The position numbers were made by a program, and so were the translations under genes. From the NCBI RefSeq assembly GCF_014641615.1, contig NZ_BMIB01000001.1, positions 496,769 to 560,768 on the forward strand: DNA of 64,000 nucleotides. The letters are read 5' to 3'. The notes below the pieces were generated by a model, which did no database searches, had not been told where the DNA came from, and was given only the letters and a program-made list of their open reading frames with translations. Below are positions 1 through 8,895 of the stretch, piece by piece. Within the stretch, counting starts at the first letter, position 1, and the number at the start of each line of letters is the position of its first letter. The stretch comes from Filimonas zeae (GTDB taxonomy: Bacteria > Bacteroidota > Bacteroidia > Chitinophagales > Chitinophagaceae).

Positions 1-1107
1 ATAGCCGAAACCGGCAATGCGGATTTTACGGCGGGTAAGATGATTTTTTTAAGCGGTTCGCCGGTACTGGAGCGTACGGGGGGCATTCCTACCGGTCGTT
101 TAAGCGGTATTGTAAACCACCACGTACCCAAATACCTGCGTACCAATCAGTTACCCAGTTACGAAACCAATTGTATTGAAGACTGGGAAACCAAACTGGA
201 TGCGATTGTAAAGGAGACGATTAACCAGAATATGACCCTGATCAGCGGTATTCCACCGTGGATGCAGATGTATTACGACCGCCTGACTGAACTGAGCGGC
301 AAGAAGATAAAAGACCTTTTTCCTAATTTTCAGCTGATGGTGTATGGCGGGGTGAATTTTGAGCCTTACCGTTCGCGTTTGTTTGATAGTATTGGTGGAA
401 AGGTGGATTCTATAGAAACATTCCCGGCATCTGAAGGGTTTCTGGCTTTCCAGGACTCGCAGCATGCGGAGGGATTACTGCTGAATACCAATTCAGGTAT
501 ATTTTTTGAGTTTGTACCGGCCAACGAAATCTTCAACGACAATCCTACGCGGTTAATGCTGGGTGATGTGAAGGTGGGCGAGAACTATGCTGTGGTACTG
601 AGTACCAATGCAGGTATGTGGGCCTATAATATAGGCGATACGGTAAAGTTTGTAAGTACCAATCCTTACCGCTTAGTGGTAACGGGCCGTACCAAACACT
701 TTATTTCTGCATTTGGCGAGCATGTGATTGCGGAGGAGGTAGAGCATGCGTTAATGCAGGCAGCCAATGAGCAGCATGTGAAGATTACGGAGTTTACAGT
801 GGCGCCTATGGTACAGCAGGGAGAGGGGCAGAGTTATCATGAATGGTTTGTGGAGTTTGAAACATTGCCTTTTGACATGCGTTCGTTTGCGCAGCAGGTG
901 GATAATAACCTGAGACAGAAGAACGTTTATTATGACGATCTGATAGCAGGAAACATTCTGCAGCAGCTGAAGATTACACAGGTACGCAAAAACGGATTTA
1001 TCGATTATATGAAATCTATTGGTAAATTGGGCGGCCAGAACAAACTGCCCCGTTTAAGCAATGACCGTAGAATTGCCGATCAGATGCAGGAGTTTCTTGC
1101 GCAATAA
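1..1107 (+). CDS. GH3-family acyl-adenylate/amide synthetase, 5' end outside window
   Basis: The reading frame is open from base 1, so the start lies upstream; 368 residues are visible, against roughly 500 for the family. It resembles GH3 auxin-responsive-promoter proteins, adenylate-forming enzymes of the firefly luciferase fold that join carboxylates to amino acids in plants; the bacterial substrate is unknown. Visible signatures are SGSPVLERTGGIPTGRLSG near the left edge, YGGVNFEPYR, the ETFPASEG segment of the adenylate-binding region and the late VTGRTKHFISAFGEHV hinge, followed by the mobile C-terminal domain. The stop is 62 bases before dxr on the same strand. The family call is from remembered motifs; the substrate is not inferable. 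Confidence 0.85.
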   Translation: MAETGNADFTAGKMIFLSGSPVLERTGGIPTGRLSGIVNHHVPKYLRTNQLPSYETNCIEDWETKLDAIVKETINQNMTLISGIPPWMQMYYDRLTELSGKKIKDLFPNFQLMVYGGVNFEPYRSRLFDSIGGKVDSIETFPASEGFLAFQDSQHAEGLLLNTNSGIFFEFVPANEIFNDNPTRLMLGDVKVGENYAVVLSTNAGMWAYNIGDTVKFVSTNPYRLVVTGRTKHFISAFGEHVIAEEVEHALMQAANEQHVKITEFTVAPMVQQGEGQSYHEWFVEFETLPFDMRSFAQQVDNNLRQKNVYYDDLIAGNILQQLKITQVRKNGFIDYMKSIGKLGGQNKLPRLSNDRRIADQMQEFLAQ

Positions 1108-1169
1108 CCCTTAGAAAACAGCGGTAACTAATTAACTTATCTTCAACTCTTTTAACAACGGCATTACAG

Positions 1170-2324
1170 ATGACTAAACGTATTGCTATATTCGGTTCTA
1201 CCGGTTCGATAGGCACACAGGCTTTACAGGTAATAGCGGCGAATGCCGATAAGTTTACAGCGGAGATATTAACAGCACATACGAACGAGACTTTACTGAT
1301 TAAACAGGCGCTGCAGTTTAACCCGAATATTGTGGTGATTGCAGACGACAGCAAATATGCCAAAGTAAAAGAGGCGCTGGCAGGCACCCCTATTAAGGTG
1401 TTTGCAGGCGAAAAGGCTTTGGAAGAAGTAGCGGCTATGAACTGCTACGATCTGATGCTGGCGGCTATTGTTGGCTATGCAGGTTTAAAGCCCACTTTAC
1501 AGGCGCTGGATAACGGCAAGCCTGTAGCGCTGGCCAACAAGGAAACGCTGGTGGTTGCGGGTGATATTGTGATGCAGAAAGCATTGGAGAAGAAGGTGCC
1601 GCTGATTCCGGTGGATAGCGAGCATTCTGCCATTTTTCAGTGTCTGGTGGGTGAGGGTAGAAACAAGATTGAGAAGATTATATTAACGGCCAGTGGTGGC
1701 CCGTTTTTAGGCAAGAAGCCCAATTTTCTGGTGAATGTAAAGCGGGATCATGCTTTACAGCATCCTAACTGGAGCATGGGTGCCAAGATAAGCGTAGACT
1801 CTGCCACGCTGATGAACAAGGGGCTGGAGATGATTGAAGCTAAATGGCTGTTTAACCTGCAACCCGATCAGATTCAGGTGCTGGTGCATCCGCAGAGCAT
1901 TATTCACAGCCTGGTACAGTTTGAAGATGGCAGTATGAAAGCCCAGATGGGGCTGCCGGATATGAAACTGCCAATCCAGTACGCACTGGCATTTCCGCAC
2001 CGTATTCCCAACGATTTTCCACGATACGACTTTAAAAAACCGGCCACACTTACGTTTGAAGACCCGGACATGAAAACGTTCCGTAATCTGTCGCTGGCTA
2101 TCAACGCCTTGTATAAAGGCGGTAATATGCCTTGTATTCTGAATGCGGCGAACGAGATAGCGGTGTTTGCCTTTCTGCGCAATCGCATCGGGTTTCTGGA
2201 CATGACAGATCTGGTGGAACGTACCATGGATAAAATACAATTTATTGCAAATCCTACGCTGGAACAGTACTACGAAAGCGATGGCGAGGCCCGCAACTTT
2301 GCAGCTTCGTTAATACAGATGTAG
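1170..2324 (+). CDS. dxr: 1-deoxy-D-xylulose 5-phosphate reductoisomerase
   Basis: This cytoplasmic enzyme converts 1-deoxy-D-xylulose 5-phosphate to 2-C-methyl-D-erythritol 4-phosphate using NADPH and a divalent metal, the committed step of the MEP isoprenoid pathway. The 384 residues match the normal length. The Rossmann loop GSTGSIG lies at residues 9-15, LANKETLV follows near 120, the metal/substrate motif PVDSEHSAIFQ at about 146-156 and KISVDSATLMNKGLE at about 206-220. VHPQSIIHS and MGLPDMKLPIQYA complete the catalytic and C-terminal helical domains. The ATG start places the NADPH loop at the usual distance. rseP follows after 79 bases, an arrangement common in Bacteroidota. Confidence 0.97.
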   Translation: MTKRIAIFGSTGSIGTQALQVIAANADKFTAEILTAHTNETLLIKQALQFNPNIVVIADDSKYAKVKEALAGTPIKVFAGEKALEEVAAMNCYDLMLAAIVGYAGLKPTLQALDNGKPVALANKETLVVAGDIVMQKALEKKVPLIPVDSEHSAIFQCLVGEGRNKIEKIILTASGGPFLGKKPNFLVNVKRDHALQHPNWSMGAKISVDSATLMNKGLEMIEAKWLFNLQPDQIQVLVHPQSIIHSLVQFEDGSMKAQMGLPDMKLPIQYALAFPHRIPNDFPRYDFKKPATLTFEDPDMKTFRNLSLAINALYKGGNMPCILNAANEIAVFAFLRNRIGFLDMTDLVERTMDKIQFIANPTLEQYYESDGEARNFAASLIQM

Positions 2325-2403
2325 TGCCTTTTTTTGTATCATTGCTGTGCTTTAACCATTGTAAATTAAATTAATCATCCCTCAAGAGAGGGAAACGGAA
2401 CGT

Positions 2404-3753
2404 ATGTCATTAACATTATTAGCAATAAACTGGAGCAGTGTAGGCGTAAAAGTTCTTCAGTTTATTCTGTCTTTCTCCATACTGGTTACCCTGCACGAGC
2501 TTGGTCACTTTTTAACAGCCCGCTGGTTTAAATGTCGCGTTGATAAGTTTTACCTGTTCTTTAATCCATGGTTTAGCTTGTGGAAGAAGAAGATTGGCGA
2601 AACGGAATACGGTATTGGCTGGGTTCCGTTTGGTGGTTATGTGAAGATTGCGGGTATGATGGATGAGAGCATGGATAAGGAGGCAATGAACCAGCCTGCA
2701 CAACCTCATGAGTTCAGAAGCAAGCCCGCCTGGCAGCGTTTGATTATCATGGTAGCGGGTGTGATAGTAAACGTAATACTGGCGTTGTTTTTATTTATCA
2801 TGATCACCTATACCTGGGGTGAAGAATATATTCCTGCGAAGAATGTTACTTACGGTATACATGCCGATTCACTGGGCCGCTCTATAGGTTTACAGGACGG
2901 TGATAAAATACTGGCGCTGGATGGCAAAGCCCCGGAAACACTGGAACTGCTGGCGATTGATGTGGTACTGAAAGAAGGTAAAGTACTTACCATTGAGCGT
3001 GGTGGCCAGCAAATGCAGATTCATATACCTGATGGATTTGCACGTAAGCTGAATGAAGCGAAACTGATGGGCTTTATTAATTATAATGTTCCGGTGATTG
3101 TGGATACGGTTACACCCGCAGCGAAGTTTACACAGGACAAACTGATTAAAGGCGATACCATTCTTACACTGGACAATCAGCCTGCTTACTGGTATCATCA
3201 GTTTGACAGCCTGAAGCAGCCACGTAAAGACAAAGAGATTGCGCTGGGTGTTAAGCGTGGTAATGATACTGTATTGGTGAAGGCAGTGTTAGCCGGTACG
3301 CGTGTTGGTTTTGGTGAGCGTAAGCCTGATCAGCTGTTTGGTACAGAAGTGAAGAAATACACTTTTGCCCAATCTATTCCGGAAGGGGTTAACCGTTGCT
3401 TTGAAACACTGGGCCGTTATATTACCGGCATTAAGCAGATATTTACCGGTAAGGTAGCTGCGAAAGATTCACTGGGTAGCGTAATCAGCATTGGTAATGC
3501 TTTCCCGAGCATCTGGGATTGGGAGCGTTTCTGGACGCTGACTGCTATCTTCTCTATTATCCTTGCTTTTATGAACATATTGCCAATACCGGCACTGGAT
3601 GGTGGTCACGCACTGTTTACCCTGGTAGAAATGATCAGCGGCCGCAAGCCCAGCGATAAGTTTATGGAGTATGCCCAGATAGTAGGTATGGTACTGTTGC
3701 TGAGCTTAATGGTTTATGCGCTGGGCCTGGACTTCTGGCGGATATTTAAGTAA
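2404..3753 (+). CDS. rseP: RseP/site-2 family intramembrane zinc metalloprotease
   Basis: This inner-membrane protease would cut transmembrane segments of anti-sigma factors or signal peptides (regulated intramembrane proteolysis). The zinc motif HELGH is at residues 31-35 in the first hydrophobic helix, and the second metal-ligand motif MNILPIPALDGGH is at about 390-402. Between them are a membrane segment near 115-135 and two PDZ-like regions, typical of RseP. The 449 residues fit the family. It is co-directional with dxr and converges on the MutS-like gene; the two coding ends overlap by 8 bases. Its terminator lies inside the opposing gene. In a genome with FecR anti-sigma factors, such as the one at 32597-33745, FecR-type proteins are plausible substrates, but that is inference. 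Confidence 0.95.
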   Translation: MSLTLLAINWSSVGVKVLQFILSFSILVTLHELGHFLTARWFKCRVDKFYLFFNPWFSLWKKKIGETEYGIGWVPFGGYVKIAGMMDESMDKEAMNQPAQPHEFRSKPAWQRLIIMVAGVIVNVILALFLFIMITYTWGEEYIPAKNVTYGIHADSLGRSIGLQDGDKILALDGKAPETLELLAIDVVLKEGKVLTIERGGQQMQIHIPDGFARKLNEAKLMGFINYNVPVIVDTVTPAAKFTQDKLIKGDTILTLDNQPAYWYHQFDSLKQPRKDKEIALGVKRGNDTVLVKAVLAGTRVGFGERKPDQLFGTEVKKYTFAQSIPEGVNRCFETLGRYITGIKQIFTGKVAAKDSLGSVISIGNAFPSIWDWERFWTLTAIFSIILAFMNILPIPALDGGHALFTLVEMISGRKPSDKFMEYAQIVGMVLLLSLMVYALGLDFWRIFK

Positions 3754-5551
3754 TATTAATTCCAATCTTTTTCATAAGAATAGAGGCGTTCATGCTTTGG
3801 CATACGCCTCTTTTTAATTTATAGTCGAAGTACAATTCTTCGCCTGCTACCTGCACATCAAAGTGATAGTTGTGTACAGCCTGTGGGTAAGGCTGTTCCA
3901 GCGCAGCCAGTTCTACATCGTGCGTGGCTACTACGGCAATCGCCTCTTCTTTAATCATCTGTTGAATCAGCGCTTTAGAGCCGGTATGTCTATCGAGCGA
4001 GTTGGTACCACGCAGAATTTCATCCAGCAACACAAATACCTGTTCGTGCTGGTTTACCCTTTCAATAATCTCTTTCAGTTTTTTCAGTTCGGCGTAGAAG
4101 GTGGAGGTGTTTTCGGCCAGGTTATCGGCAATACGCATACTGGTAACCAGATGTACGTGCGACATTACAAAGCGTTTAGCGCATACAGGTGCGCCCATCA
4201 TAGCCAGAATAGTGTTTACCCCCATACTACGAAGAAAAGTGCTTTTACCGGCCATATTAGAGCCTGTGATGAGCATGATTTGCCCGGTGCCGTTGACATG
4301 GCAGCTGTTGTTTACTCTTTTGTCTGCCGGAATAAGCGGGTGGCCCAGTTCATCGGCCTGGAAGGTGAAGTGCTGCTGCGATAGCTGGGGCATCACCCAT
4401 TCCGGCTGGTTAAAGTGCAGGGTGGCGAGGGTACTGTATACTTCTGTTTGTGCAATGGCTTTGTACCAGCTGGCTACTACCTGTTTGTTGCGCTGTTTCC
4501 ATTGCTGCAGGGCTATGGTTTGCCGGATATCCCATAACAGGAAGGCATTGAGTAACGGGATGACCATTATGTTGAGGCGGAAATCGAGCCGGTTGAGAAT
4601 GTTTTTCAGTTGCAGCAGTTCGGCGGCGGCTTTGCGTTCGCTGCTTTGAATCAGCTGTTGTATTTCCTGTAAGGCGGGTGCCTGCCAGGCTTGTTTTTCG
4701 ATATGATTAATCTGTTGTTGCAGGGCGTCTATTTCCGGGTTGATGCGGGATACATAAGCATGTATAACGCTGATGGGTTTTAGCCATGCAGAGGTGATGA
4801 TGATGAGCAGGAATAAGATGCTTACGAGCTGCGAGGCAGTGATGATTTCTGCAATGCAGAGGGCGGTGAAGGTAAGTGGTATAACGGGGTAAAGCCAAAG
4901 GAGCATGCGCCAGATAGCGTGTGTGAAATGCTTGTTGGGTGTGGCGAGCCATTGGTTAACGCGGTTTTCGGTATGTACGGTGATGGCAGCGCTTTGACCG
5001 TAGTTCTGGAGTGTTTGTCGCCATGCGGGTTGCTGACTCAGTTCCGTTACGGCCTGCTGGGTGCTGATGATCTGGTCGGGGCCAAGTGGATTAAGCAGGC
5101 GTTGCGCAAAGAGTGCTTTGCCCTGTTCTGACTCGCAGCGGTTGATGTATTGATAGAGCGAAGATGGGCCGAAGAGGTCCATATCGTTGGAGTAGGCATG
5201 TACAGCAGGCTGATGTGTGGCGCCAGTTTCGCGATCGGTATACCGGTTACTGAGCGCATTCAGTTCGGTATGCAGAATATGTACCCGGCGTTGCAGAAAG
5301 CTGATGAGGGTATCGTTATCCATATCCATATAAACGATGGTGAGGAAAACGGCTATGCCTGCCACGATGCTGATAACCGCGCCCAGCGGCTGTTGCGGCA
5401 GAAAAAGGTAACAGAGCAGGGCAGGAATTAACAGGCAGGCGAGGCGTACCCAGCCCAGGCGTTTTCTTTTCTGAAGCAGTTGTTGCAGGTGTGCTTCTGC
5501 CTCCTGTAACTGCGCCTGATACCAGGCAAGCGGTTGAATACTCTTGTTCAT
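3746..5551 (-). CDS. Membrane-associated MutS-family ATPase
   Basis: The C-terminal third is a MutS/MSH ATPase: Walker A GSNMAGKS at about residues 428-435, Walker B FVLLDEILRGTNS near 503-516 and VVATHD shortly after. The N-terminal part lacks the mismatch-recognition domain of true MutS. It instead has a hydrophobic hairpin at about residues 35-72 (LACLLIPALLCYLF onward) and another membrane-like stretch near 215-260. At 601 residues it belongs to the short MutS-like group common in Bacteroidota, whose role is not settled; classical mismatch repair should not be assumed. The start ATG at 5551 was chosen because no longer in-frame start is supported. It is divergent from the DUF4272 gene. 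Confidence 0.85.
   Translation of the reverse strand: MNKSIQPLAWYQAQLQEAEAHLQQLLQKRKRLGWVRLACLLIPALLCYLFLPQQPLGAVISIVAGIAVFLTIVYMDMDNDTLISFLQRRVHILHTELNALSNRYTDRETGATHQPAVHAYSNDMDLFGPSSLYQYINRCESEQGKALFAQRLLNPLGPDQIISTQQAVTELSQQPAWRQTLQNYGQSAAITVHTENRVNQWLATPNKHFTHAIWRMLLWLYPVIPLTFTALCIAEIITASQLVSILFLLIIITSAWLKPISVIHAYVSRINPEIDALQQQINHIEKQAWQAPALQEIQQLIQSSERKAAAELLQLKNILNRLDFRLNIMVIPLLNAFLLWDIRQTIALQQWKQRNKQVVASWYKAIAQTEVYSTLATLHFNQPEWVMPQLSQQHFTFQADELGHPLIPADKRVNNSCHVNGTGQIMLITGSNMAGKSTFLRSMGVNTILAMMGAPVCAKRFVMSHVHLVTSMRIADNLAENTSTFYAELKKLKEIIERVNQHEQVFVLLDEILRGTNSLDRHTGSKALIQQMIKEEAIAVVATHDVELAALEQPYPQAVHNYHFDVQVAGEELYFDYKLKRGVCQSMNASILMKKIGINIT
3782..3815 (+). terminator. Rho-independent terminator of rseP lying inside the opposing gene
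   Basis: An 8-bp stem (AGAGGCGT at 3782-3789 with ACGCCTCT at 3804-3811), extended by an inner ATG/CAT pairing, is followed by five T on the plus strand. It is 29 bases after the rseP stop and inside the last codons of the minus-strand MutS-like gene, so the same bases are both coding and terminator. Confidence 0.7.
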
Positions 5552-5781
5552 AGCGGCTAAGCTAAGGAGGATACGGGCATATTGTATACCGGCTGTGTAA
5601 AATTGCGGGGTAACATGCGGTGTAATGCGGGCTGTGCGGCACTATTAACAGAAGTATTAACAAAAATGCATCCTCCCATGGCGGGGTAAGTATAGCAAAA
5701 ATTGCTATTTTCAATGCCATATGATTCAATGACCGGTGATGGCTGTATTGGTAGTGATGACGGGCAAATCTGTACGACTTT

Positions 5782-6990
5782 ATGGAAAACTATACATTGT
5801 ACTCGCATTCAGCTGAGCTGGAAGGCGTTTTATTAAAGGTGCAGCAGGCTTTTCCGAAGGCTGTTGTGGAAGTAACCAAAGAAGAGGAAATTACCACTAT
5901 TACTGTTATGGTGAAGGGCGGTTTGTTTTCTAAAAAGCAAACGCTTACGCTGAAGTATCGTCAGCGGCTGTTTCCCTCGTATCATTTAAAGGATGTGCAT
6001 TGTGCAGTGAGCAATCAGTTTCTGGGCATGTACCATTATGTAGCGGCATTGCCTGCGCGTGATGAGGAATTGCGGGTGGCGTTGCTGAAAAAGATAGAAA
6101 CACTGAATTCTGAGATAGCGGTGAGTGCAGACCCGGTATTGTCGCCCACTTTTCAGCAGTTTCTGCTGGAACTGGCAGGCGGCTTACAGGCCATTCTGTT
6201 TGTGGGGCCGGGGCTTACTTTATCCAAATCGACCGTACAGCATTTTCTGGACAGTCAGTTTTACCTGCTGATGGATACCGAAGGGCATACGGGTACGGGC
6301 AATGTAGATCTGGTGATCTCTTCCCGGTATTTTGACGACCCTATGCCTGCGAATGAAACCCAGCTGGCACGTAAGAACCGCACGGAAGCCCTGCTGGAGC
6401 GCCGGAAGATACGTGTGAACCATCACCTTCCTGTGGTGCCTGATGTAGCAGCTATTACCCTGCGCAGTGAAGAAGAGATACTGGAGCGTATTTACTGCCT
6501 TACGGTACTGGCAGCCAAAGGTGAAGGTGTGCGCCAGGAAGTGCTGGACGATAAAATAGAAGAACTGAATATAACCGGCTTTACGCCTATAGAGGCTGCT
6601 TTACTGGATAAAGAAACGCTGACGGAACAGGAACAGGCGAATACTACCTGGCGGTATGAGTGTGTGTATGTGCTGCTATGGGCGCTGGGGCTGGAAGAAG
6701 AGCTGGGCTACCCGGATACCATTTGCGATGTACCGCATATGGTAGAGATGGTGATTAACCAGAGCCGTGTAATACTGGAAAGCAAGGCGCAACTGCGTGA
6801 TGCGGAAGAGATACTGGAGCAACTGGATCAGATATACCGTATGCACTGGGCCTGCGTGGAAGCCCATTTGCACCATCAACAGCCGGAGGGTGGCATGGAG
6901 GCGGGTGTGGTGTATGAACGGCATTATGCGCTGAACTGGCTGACGGGGTATGAGGAGCAGGAGTGGGATGAGGTGCAGACGGATACGTAA
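5782..6990 (+). CDS. DUF4272 domain protein
   Basis: The C-terminal half (about residues 195-392) has the DUF4272 hallmarks: RRKIRVNHHLPVV, the AAKGEG segment, EQEQANTTWRYECVYVLLWALG, the YPDTICDVPHMV segment, and the closing RMHWACVEAH ... VVYERHYALNWL. The N-terminal half (1-190) is an unrecognised alpha/beta region that may be specific to Bacteroidota. No signal peptide or membrane segment is visible, so it is probably cytoplasmic. The function of DUF4272 is unknown. It is monocistronic, with its own terminator downstream. Confidence 0.85.
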   Translation: MENYTLYSHSAELEGVLLKVQQAFPKAVVEVTKEEEITTITVMVKGGLFSKKQTLTLKYRQRLFPSYHLKDVHCAVSNQFLGMYHYVAALPARDEELRVALLKKIETLNSEIAVSADPVLSPTFQQFLLELAGGLQAILFVGPGLTLSKSTVQHFLDSQFYLLMDTEGHTGTGNVDLVISSRYFDDPMPANETQLARKNRTEALLERRKIRVNHHLPVVPDVAAITLRSEEEILERIYCLTVLAAKGEGVRQEVLDDKIEELNITGFTPIEAALLDKETLTEQEQANTTWRYECVYVLLWALGLEEELGYPDTICDVPHMVEMVINQSRVILESKAQLRDAEEILEQLDQIYRMHWACVEAHLHHQQPEGGMEAGVVYERHYALNWLTGYEEQEWDEVQTDT

Positions 6991-7021
6991 GAGTGATATG
7001 AAAATTTTTATATAAACAGGG

Positions 7022-7053
7022 AAAGCCCTGCCGTTGAACGGTGGGGCTTTTTT
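7022..7053 (+). terminator. Rho-independent terminator after the DUF4272 gene
   Basis: AAAGCCC (7022-7028) pairs with GGGCTTT (7044-7050), with an inner CCG/CGG pairing and a TTGAA loop, followed by a T run. It starts 31 bases after the stop codon at 6990. Confidence 0.75.
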
Positions 7054-7407
7054 GTGCCTTGCAGTACGGATATAGTACGGGGTATGTACGGAGCAGGTAC
7101 CGGGGATGTATGGCTATGGGTACAAGCATCCAGCAAGGATCTACGGAGCATCTACGGAGTATCCTGCGGGGATGTATGGCTTTAAGCAGGCTTAGGGTAG
7201 ACTCTGGTATAACTGATGCTGCTACATTTTGCTACACTATGCTGCTATATGCTACCTGAAGCTACACCTGTTATTGCGGGGCTTTTGAACGGGGCTAGCA
7301 TTGTACTGTCAACAGCGGTAAACAGGTTGAAATGATTGCCAGGCGCCGGCAGCTATGACATCCGGACGGAAGCCGCTTATTCTATCATTTTTCATTAACT
7401 ATTTGTT
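7054..7407. repeat. Gene-free spacer rich in short direct repeats
   Basis: No convincing gene was found in this stretch of about 350 bases. It contains an exact 15-base direct repeat, CGGGGATGTATGGCT, at 7101-7115 and 7167-7181. Many TACGG units surround it (for example TACGGAGCATCTACGGAG near 7142-7159), and further on there is a run of GCTAC/GCTGCTA units between about 7215 and 7265. The copies are degenerate and direct rather than palindromic. A small open frame at 7041-7259 follows the repeats and has no coding character. Confidence 0.6.
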
Positions 7408-8166
7408 ATGGCAAGACAGAGTAACATTTTTAAACTGAAGGGTACCATCGGCGATGCTACGTTTTACAAAACTCAGGATGGATATATGATCCGCGAAAAA
7501 GGCGGCATAGAGGGCGACAGAATTAAAACCGACCCCAGGTTTCAGCGTACCCGTGAGAATATGACTGAGTTTGGTTATTCCGGACGTATGGGCAAGATGA
7601 TCAGGAATGCGTTTAAGCCTATGCTGAACCGGTCTACCGACAACCGGTTTACCGGCAGGCTGGTGCGCAACATTATGGATGTACTTAAAACGGATGAAAC
7701 CAGTGTGCGTGGCAAACGCAATCTGCTGGCGGGCGATGTAACCTTGTTACAGGGGCTGGAATTTAATGCCCGTGTGCCTTTGAGTGTAGTGTTTACTATT
7801 CCGTTTTCTGTGGCAGTGGATCGCGTTACCGGCGCGGTGACAGCAGAGATTACCAACTTTATACCCGAGAATCAGGTGCTTTTTCCGCACGGTGCTACAC
7901 ACTGCAAGCCTGTGCTTGCGGCAGCTACTATTGATTTTGCTACGGGAGCAGTGAATATGACTTCCAATGAGGGTGCACCCTTTACTAACGGTGCAGATGA
8001 GATGCCTGCGAGTTCGCTTTCGTGTAATGTTTCTGCCAATACCACGCTTCCGGTATTTGTGGTGCTGTGCGCTTTCTTTTATCAGGAGGTGAACGGTACG
8101 CTGTATATGTTGCGTAGTGGCGGTTTTAACGCTATCTCGCTTATTAAAGTTGATGCCATTGCTTAA
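7408..8166 (+). CDS. Conserved protein of unknown function, first gene of a small phage-like module
   Basis: The 252-residue product begins MARQSNIFKLKGTIGDATFYK and is very basic and Arg-rich up to about residue 105. From about 115 to the end it becomes a beta-rich domain with hydrophobic strands. I recall similar proteins in many Bacteroidota genomes, next to DUF5675 proteins and small membrane proteins as here, but know no function. No signal peptide or membrane helix is visible. The basic N-terminus followed by a beta domain would suit a structural or nucleic-acid-binding protein; that is speculation. The next gene starts 10 bases downstream, so the two are probably co-transcribed. Confidence 0.7.
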   Translation: MARQSNIFKLKGTIGDATFYKTQDGYMIREKGGIEGDRIKTDPRFQRTRENMTEFGYSGRMGKMIRNAFKPMLNRSTDNRFTGRLVRNIMDVLKTDETSVRGKRNLLAGDVTLLQGLEFNARVPLSVVFTIPFSVAVDRVTGAVTAEITNFIPENQVLFPHGATHCKPVLAAATIDFATGAVNMTSNEGAPFTNGADEMPASSLSCNVSANTTLPVFVVLCAFFYQEVNGTLYMLRSGGFNAISLIKVDAIA

Positions 8167-8176
8167 ACCGGGAAAT

Positions 8177-8578
8177 ATGAAATTACTACTAACGAGAACG
8201 TATTACCCCAGAGGCACCAATGGTACGCTGTATGCCGGAGAGCAGGTTTTATGCCGTACGATAGAGTTGCCGTGGCGGAAAAATGAATCAGGCATTTCTT
8301 GTATACCGGAAGGTAAATATGAGGTGGTGCTGCGGCACAGTAAACAACATGGTGAGCATTTGTATTTGCCTGATGTTGAAAGCAGAAGCCTGATATTGAT
8401 TCACCCGGCCAACAATGCACTAAAAGAACTGCGGGGCTGCATTGCACCTGTAACAACGCATACCGGTGAGGGAACAGGTACGGAATCCCGTAAGCCTTTT
8501 GAGCGACTGGTTGATCTGGTGGGGGCCGCATTAACAAGCGGCGAAACGGTGATTCTTGAGATTGTAAAAGCCATTTAA
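8177..8578 (+). CDS. DUF5675 family protein
   Basis: I start the gene at the ATG at 8177, not the upstream in-frame ATG at 8117, because 8177 lies just after the previous stop and gives the family N-terminus MKLLLTRTYYPRGTNGTLY. The 133 residues show the DUF5675 pattern: CRTIELPW, SCIPEGKYEV, HLYLPDVESRSLILIHP and the Cys in LRGCIAP. The His and Cys arrangement recalls L,D-transpeptidase-like or cell-wall-lytic folds, but catalysis is not demonstrated. DUF5675 is found in phage-like and Bacteroidota loci. Its place before two holin-like proteins fits a lysis-module reading, which is inference. Confidence 0.8.
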   Translation: MKLLLTRTYYPRGTNGTLYAGEQVLCRTIELPWRKNESGISCIPEGKYEVVLRHSKQHGEHLYLPDVESRSLILIHPANNALKELRGCIAPVTTHTGEGTGTESRKPFERLVDLVGAALTSGETVILEIVKAI

Positions 8579-8604
8579 TTTTTCACCATTTAAAAACGCA
8601 TTAC

Positions 8605-8895
8605 ATGAAAACAGCAGAACAAACACTGAGCATGTTGCAGCGGATGCAGCTGCCCATGCCCAACTTTTTTAAGAAGGTGCGGCGTGTGGGGATGACACTG
8701 ACGGCCATCAGCGGGGCATTGCTGGTAGCGCCTGCGGGGCTGCCTGCGATTTTAACCGATGTAGCCGGTTACCTGGCGGTGGCGGGAACGGTGATGACGG
8801 TGGTGAGCCAGGCTACCGTATCGCAGGATGTACTGGCGGTGCTGCCGGATGCACAGGCGGCACGCAAAGTTACACCGGAGGAACGGTATGAATAA
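8605..8895 (+). CDS. Small two-helix membrane protein, holin-like
   Basis: The 96-residue product has a polar N-terminus, then two hydrophobic segments at about residues 30-50 (MTLTAISGALLVAPAGLP) and 55-75 (VAGYLAVAGTVMTVVSQA), and a charged tail. This size and topology are holin-like, but many small membrane proteins share them. It starts 26 bases after the DUF5675 gene. Its last 8 bases overlap the next gene, indicating translational coupling. No known family was recognised with certainty. Confidence 0.65.
   Translation: MKTAEQTLSMLQRMQLPMPNFFKKVRRVGMTLTAISGALLVAPAGLPAILTDVAGYLAVAGTVMTVVSQATVSQDVLAVLPDAQAARKVTPEERYE

Noticed and set aside
3746..5551. Annotation as the mismatch repair gene mutS
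   Set aside because: The N-terminal mismatch-recognition domain is absent and membrane helices are present; only the ATPase domain is shared.
7041..7259. 72-codon plus-strand frame in the repeat region
   Set aside because: The product simply follows the TACGG/GGATGTATGG repeats and starts within a terminator.
7060..7290. Possible CRISPR array
   Set aside because: Repeats are short, irregularly spaced and not separated by unique spacers of constant length; no cas gene is present.
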